10,388 bases of DNA from Clostridia bacterium (GTDB taxonomy: Bacteria; Bacillota; Clostridia; Oscillospirales; Acutalibacteraceae). The stretch covers positions 1 through 10,388 of the forward strand of contig JAFOXT010000348.1 of NCBI GenBank assembly GCA_017425745.1, given 5' to 3'. Every line of letters begins with the position of its first letter. Within the stretch, counting starts at the first letter, position 1. Under the pieces are notes generated by a model, which saw only the letters and a list, made by a program, of their open reading frames with translations, was not told where the DNA came from and searched no databases. Both the position numbers and the translations under genes were made by a program. This document shows, one piece after another, positions 7,688 to 10,388 of the stretch.

Positions 7688-8413
7688 TCAGCCATCCATT
7701 CTTACTGCAGTTTCAAGAGCAATTTTCATCATATCCGTAAAGGTGTTCTGTCTTTCCTCTGCTGTGCAGGCTTCACCTTTTAAGGGAAGGTCTGAAATTG
7801 TGCAGATTGCAAGAGCGTTTTTACGGAGCTTTCTTGCGGTGAGATAAAGTCCCGCAGCCTCCATTTCAACTGCAAGCGAGCCTGCTTCTGCCCACTTTTT
7901 AAGTGAATCCTCGTCTGCATCGTAGAAGGTATCGCTTGAATAAAGGTTGCCTACCTTAAGGTCAATACCGAGCTTTTTTGCCTCTTCAATTGCTGTGGAT
8001 AAAAGCTCGTATGAGCAGGTTGCTGCAAGTGTGCCGTTAAGCCCGTACTGTTTGGAAAAGGCTGAATTGGTGTCTGCGCCGATACCTGCAACAACATCAC
8101 GAAGCTTAACGTCTTCCTTAAGTCCGCCTGCAGAGCCGATTCTGATAATATTTTCCACACCGAAAAAGCTGAAAAGCTCAAAGCTGTAAATTCCTATTGA
8201 AGGAATACCCATACCGCTTGCCATAACAGAAACTCTGTGGCCCTTATATGTGCCCGTATAGCCGTGAATGCCTCTTACATTGTTGATAAGCTCAGCGTCT
8301 TCAAGAAAGGTTTCAGCAATCATTTTTGCTCTGAGCGGGTCACCGGGCATAAGCACGGTTTTTGCAAAGGAAGAGCCTTCCTTAAGGTTTATATGAGGTG
8401 TTTGTACTGACAT
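7688..8413 (-). CDS. deoD: Purine-nucleoside phosphorylase, DeoD type
   Basis: This cytosolic hexameric-type enzyme cleaves purine (deoxy)ribonucleosides with phosphate to base plus (deoxy)ribose-1-phosphate. At 241 residues it is close to the E. coli enzyme (239). Residues equivalent to the E. coli active site are visible: His7, the phosphate loop MPGDPLRA (22-29, with Gly24 and Arg28), Arg47, Arg91 and Ser94 (RIGSAG), the ribose/base motif VEMEAAG (182-188), and the catalytic acid Asp208. The Asp208 context is SDLPLKGE rather than the commoner SDH-type sequence, a mild variation that might affect base specificity. The start is ATG with AAGGAG 7 nt upstream. That site overlaps the deoC stop (TAAGGAG), and the gap to deoC is 11 nt. 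Confidence 0.96.
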   Translation of the reverse strand: MSVQTPHINLKEGSSFAKTVLMPGDPLRAKMIAETFLEDAELINNVRGIHGYTGTYKGHRVSVMASGMGIPSIGIYSFELFSFFGVENIIRIGSAGGLKEDVKLRDVVAGIGADTNSAFSKQYGLNGTLAATCSYELLSTAIEEAKKLGIDLKVGNLYSSDTFYDADEDSLKKWAEAGSLAVEMEAAGLYLTARKLRKNALAICTISDLPLKGEACTAEERQNTFTDMMKIALETAVRMDG

Positions 8414-8424
8414 AATAATTCTCC

Positions 8425-9090
8425 TTAATAGCCTGATGAATTTTCGTTTTTGACTATTTTAACAATTCTGCTTGTGCCGAGTCTTTCTGCACCAAGGCTG
8501 AGCATATCCTCTGCATCTTTAATGCTTGCAATTCCGCCGGCAGCCTTGATTTTAAGGCGGCTGTCAACGTTTTCGCTGAAAAGCTTTATATCCTCACGTG
8601 TTGCACCGCCTGTAGAAAAGCCTGTTGAGGTTTTGATGAAATCAGCGCCTGATTCAGAAACAATTCTGCACATAGCCTTTTTTTCTTCATCTGTGAGAAG
8701 GCAGGTTTCGATAATTACTTTAAGAAGCTTGCCCTTGCACGCTTTTTTTACTTCAGAAATTTCTGTAAAAAGCTCTTCATATTTCTTGTCCTTAAGCATA
8801 CCGATATTGATTACCATATCAATTTCATCTGCTCCGTTTTCAACTGCATCGGTTGCTTCAAAGCATTTTACCTTTGTTGTGTTATAGCCGTTAGGAAAGC
8901 CTATTACGGTGCATATTTTAATTTTGCCGTCGGCATATTCTGACGCCTTTTTAACGTACGAGGGGGGAATGCACACACTTGCACAGCCGTATTTGATTCC
9001 GTCATCACAGATTGCTTTGATTTCATCCCATGTTGCTGACTGTGAAAGAAGAGTGTGGTCAACGGTTGAGAGAATTTTTGTTATATCCAT
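8425..9090 (-). CDS. deoC: Deoxyribose-phosphate aldolase
   Basis: This class I aldolase splits 2-deoxyribose-5-phosphate into acetaldehyde and glyceraldehyde-3-phosphate, the last step of deoxynucleoside catabolism. The 221-residue protein has the expected TIM-barrel catalytic set: Asp91 (DEIDMVIN), Schiff-base Lys153 (FIKTSTGF) and Lys182 (KAAGGI). The phosphate-binding end GTSR is near 205-208. The frame stays open to an ATG at 9132. The ATG at 9090 is chosen because it has GGAGG 8 nt upstream, gives the usual family N-terminus (MDITKILSTVDHTLL), and the upstream ATG sits at the predicted promoter -10 and transcript start. It is the first gene of the operon, about 38 nt downstream of the predicted transcription start. 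Confidence 0.96.
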   Translation of the reverse strand: MDITKILSTVDHTLLSQSATWDEIKAICDDGIKYGCASVCIPPSYVKKASEYADGKIKICTVIGFPNGYNTTKVKCFEATDAVENGADEIDMVINIGMLKDKKYEELFTEISEVKKACKGKLLKVIIETCLLTDEEKKAMCRIVSESGADFIKTSTGFSTGGATREDIKLFSENVDSRLKIKAAGGIASIKDAEDMLSLGAERLGTSRIVKIVKNENSSGY

Positions 9091-9134
9091 ATTTTTATCC
9101 TCCGAAAAAATCTCTTTTATAGTATTACACATTT

Positions 9135-9163
9135 ATATTATAATCACTCAGAGAAAAAGTCAA
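9135..9163 (-). promoter_or_regulatory. Predicted sigma-A/70-type promoter of the deo-transport operon
   Basis: On the minus strand, TTGACT (9163-9158) is followed after 17 nt by TAATAT (9140-9135). An overlapping perfect TATAAT (9142-9137) lies at 15-nt spacing, or 16 nt if TTTGAC is taken as the -35. Transcription should start near 9128, leaving a short leader of about 38 nt before deoC. No hairpin, terminator or riboswitch-like fold is apparent in that leader. Confidence 0.75.
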
Positions 9164-9175
9164 ACATTTTTTCAA

Positions 9176-9204
9176 TTGACATTAAATTTTATAGGGTGTA
9201 TAAT
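9176..9204 (+). promoter_or_regulatory. Perfect-consensus sigma-A/70-type promoter of the fibronectin-III-like gene
   Basis: TTGACA (9176-9181), a 17-nt spacer and TATAAT (9199-9204) match the housekeeping consensus at every position. The predicted start near 9211 gives a leader of about 25 nt containing the ribosome binding site GGAGG at 9223-9227, 8 nt before the ATG. The -35 box is 12 bp from the oppositely oriented -35 of the deo operon. Confidence 0.88.
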
Positions 9205-9235
9205 TCCTTCATACGAATTTGCGGAGGAATATAAA

Positions 9236-10388
9236 ATGAAAAAAATATTATCTGTTATCTTTGTGCTGATTACACTTGCAGCAGTTTTTGCTTTTTCTGC
9301 TTCAGCAGCAGGTGAACTCACCCTTATGACTGCAACAAAGCACGTTTACGGCACAGCGGTGCTTAAATGGTTTGCAAAGGATGTAGAGGAAAACAGCTAT
9401 TTTACCATTTATGTTGACGGAGAAAAAATCAGCTCTGAGCAGGGCTACAACGGCAGACATTATTACTGCTACGTTGATGAAATTTATCCCGGAGTAAGCC
9501 ATAATTATAAGGTTGAGTATTATGAAAGAAGCTTTCTTGGCGGATATACACTTGTTGATACACTGGAAAAGAATGTAGAAGTTGAGGATTATTTCAACGG
9601 ATACGGTTATAAATTAAGCGGTAAGTCCGAAAGCAGTGATTCTGTAACTCTTGAATGGGATTACAGAACTGGCTATCTTGACGAAATTCTTGACCCTGAA
9701 ACCGATGACAGACTTCTTAATGTTGATGAATATTTCTTTGAAATTTACAGCCTACAGAATGGAATCTGGACAAAAATTCTTGAAACTCAGAAGGAAAAAA
9801 TCACCGTTGAAAATCTTAAAGAGGGTGCTGAATATGAGTTCAGGGTAAAGGCCTTCTGTAAAGCAAAGGAAAGCGATGATAAGCTTTTTCTTGATGAAAG
9901 CGAGGCTGTAAAGGTAAGAACAATTACTGAATATACAGAAAACTTCAGAATTGAAGAAATCAGCAGAACAAGTGCTCTTCTTAAATGGGATTTTGATATT
10001 GATGAGCTTTTTCTGAGCAGTATTTATACCGGTGATTACAGCTTTGATGTTTATATGGCAGAGGATTATGACACCGCAAGTCTCATCGGTACAACAACCG
10101 AAACAGAGTTTGAATTGACTGACCTTGAGGAGTTTACCGATTACACAGTTTATGTTGTTCTCAACTGCGAAAGAACAAACGGAGCATATGAAAAGGTTGA
10201 AGAATCAAAGCATATTGATTTTGAAACAACCGTAACTTATTTTGACGGTACTGCCGTGAACACAGTAAAATCAGCATCGGCAGAAATTTCATGGAGGTTT
10301 GACGAAAAAAGACACAGTGACGAATACAGTGATGTGGACGGCTATTACTATTATGTTTATTACCTTGACAGTAAGGGTAAGGCTGTAA
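9236..10388 (+). CDS. Secreted fibronectin-III-like repeat protein, 3' end missing (partial)
   Basis: The first 384 codons are present and the frame is open to the right edge. A Sec signal peptide (MKKILSVIFVLITLAAVFAF, then SASAAG) is predicted to be cut near residue 24 or 25, with no lipobox cysteine. The mature part reads as consecutive beta-sandwich repeats of roughly 100 residues. Each has a tryptophan in a similar strand: AVLKWFAK (Trp45), SVTLEWDY (Trp141), ALLKWDF (Trp251) and AEISWRF (Trp353). Each is followed by a tyrosine-bearing strand such as HNYKVEYYE, AEYEFRVKAF and TDYTVYVV. This is the fibronectin type III pattern. The repeats are divergent from each other and rich in Asp, Glu and Tyr. 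Such modules are common spacers or binding units in surface proteins and extracellular enzymes of gut Clostridia. No catalytic domain, dockerin or sorting signal is seen, and the missing C-terminus could hold one. The start is ATG with GGAGG 8 nt upstream. Its function is not known from what is visible. Confidence 0.85.
   Translation, partial: MKKILSVIFVLITLAAVFAFSASAAGELTLMTATKHVYGTAVLKWFAKDVEENSYFTIYVDGEKISSEQGYNGRHYYCYVDEIYPGVSHNYKVEYYERSFLGGYTLVDTLEKNVEVEDYFNGYGYKLSGKSESSDSVTLEWDYRTGYLDEILDPETDDRLLNVDEYFFEIYSLQNGIWTKILETQKEKITVENLKEGAEYEFRVKAFCKAKESDDKLFLDESEAVKVRTITEYTENFRIEEISRTSALLKWDFDIDELFLSSIYTGDYSFDVYMAEDYDTASLIGTTTETEFELTDLEEFTDYTVYVVLNCERTNGAYEKVEESKHIDFETTVTYFDGTAVNTVKSASAEISWRFDEKRHSDEYSDVDGYYYYVYYLDSKGKAV

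Noticed and set aside
8450..8887. Plus-strand open frame of 145 codons opposite deoC
   Set aside because: It lies entirely antisense to deoC, whose catalytic motifs are intact. The Ser- and Ile-rich translation is typical of a shadow frame.
9091..9132. Longer deoC start at ATG 9132 (14 extra residues)
   Set aside because: The ATG sits next to the predicted -10 box and upstream of the predicted transcript start, has no clear ribosome binding site, and the extension is not part of the DeoC family.
9171..9176. TTCAAT as a DeoR operator half-site upstream of the deo promoter
   Set aside because: It matches the half-site I recall from the B. subtilis deo operator, but only six AT-rich bases match and no second half with the right spacing is seen. 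It also overlaps the opposing -35 box.
9205..9235. Riboswitch or structured leader before the fibronectin-III-like gene
   Set aside because: The leader is only about 25 nt and contains little besides the ribosome binding site.

Overview
The window is one end of a low-GC Gram-positive genome, most likely an anaerobic gut Clostridia member (Bacillota, possibly Oscillospirales/Ruminococcaceae-like). The evidence is strong AGGAGG-type ribosome binding sites, housekeeping promoters close to consensus, a Bacillus-type pyrimidine-nucleoside phosphorylase and cytidine deaminase, and a secreted fibronectin-III-like protein. The taxonomic guess is inference only.

Bases 1-9090 hold nine tightly packed minus-strand genes forming a nucleoside uptake and salvage operon. 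In transcription order (right to left) they are: deoC (deoxyribose-phosphate aldolase), deoD (purine nucleoside phosphorylase), deoB (phosphopentomutase), cdd (cytidine deaminase), a BMP/PnrA-type nucleoside-binding lipoprotein, a double-domain ABC ATPase, two ABC permeases, and pdp (pyrimidine-nucleoside phosphorylase). The pdp gene runs off the left edge after 303 codons. Most junctions are 15 nt or less, or overlap. The two larger spacers flank the lipoprotein gene: 74 nt before it and 109 nt after it. The second contains a convincing intrinsic terminator/attenuator.

The gene set is metabolically coherent. The lipoprotein and ABC transporter import nucleosides. Cdd deaminates (deoxy)cytidine. 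Pdp and DeoD phosphorolyse pyrimidine and purine nucleosides to free base plus (deoxy)ribose-1-phosphate. DeoB converts that to the 5-phosphate, and DeoC splits deoxyribose-5-phosphate to acetaldehyde and glyceraldehyde-3-phosphate. No transcriptional regulator is encoded in the window.

Bases 9091-9235 are a compact divergent promoter region. Two sigma-A/70-type promoters face away from each other with their -35 boxes 12 bp apart: one for the deo operon, and one perfect-consensus promoter for the plus-strand gene. Bases 9236-10388 carry the first 384 codons of that gene. It encodes a Sec-secreted, acidic protein made of fibronectin-III-like repeats and runs off the right edge.

I found no tRNA, rRNA, CRISPR array, insertion sequence or phage element. 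The window is best read as a conserved metabolic operon. The most useful non-obvious points are the intra-operon terminator, the TTG start of the first permease, and the divergently transcribed surface protein.
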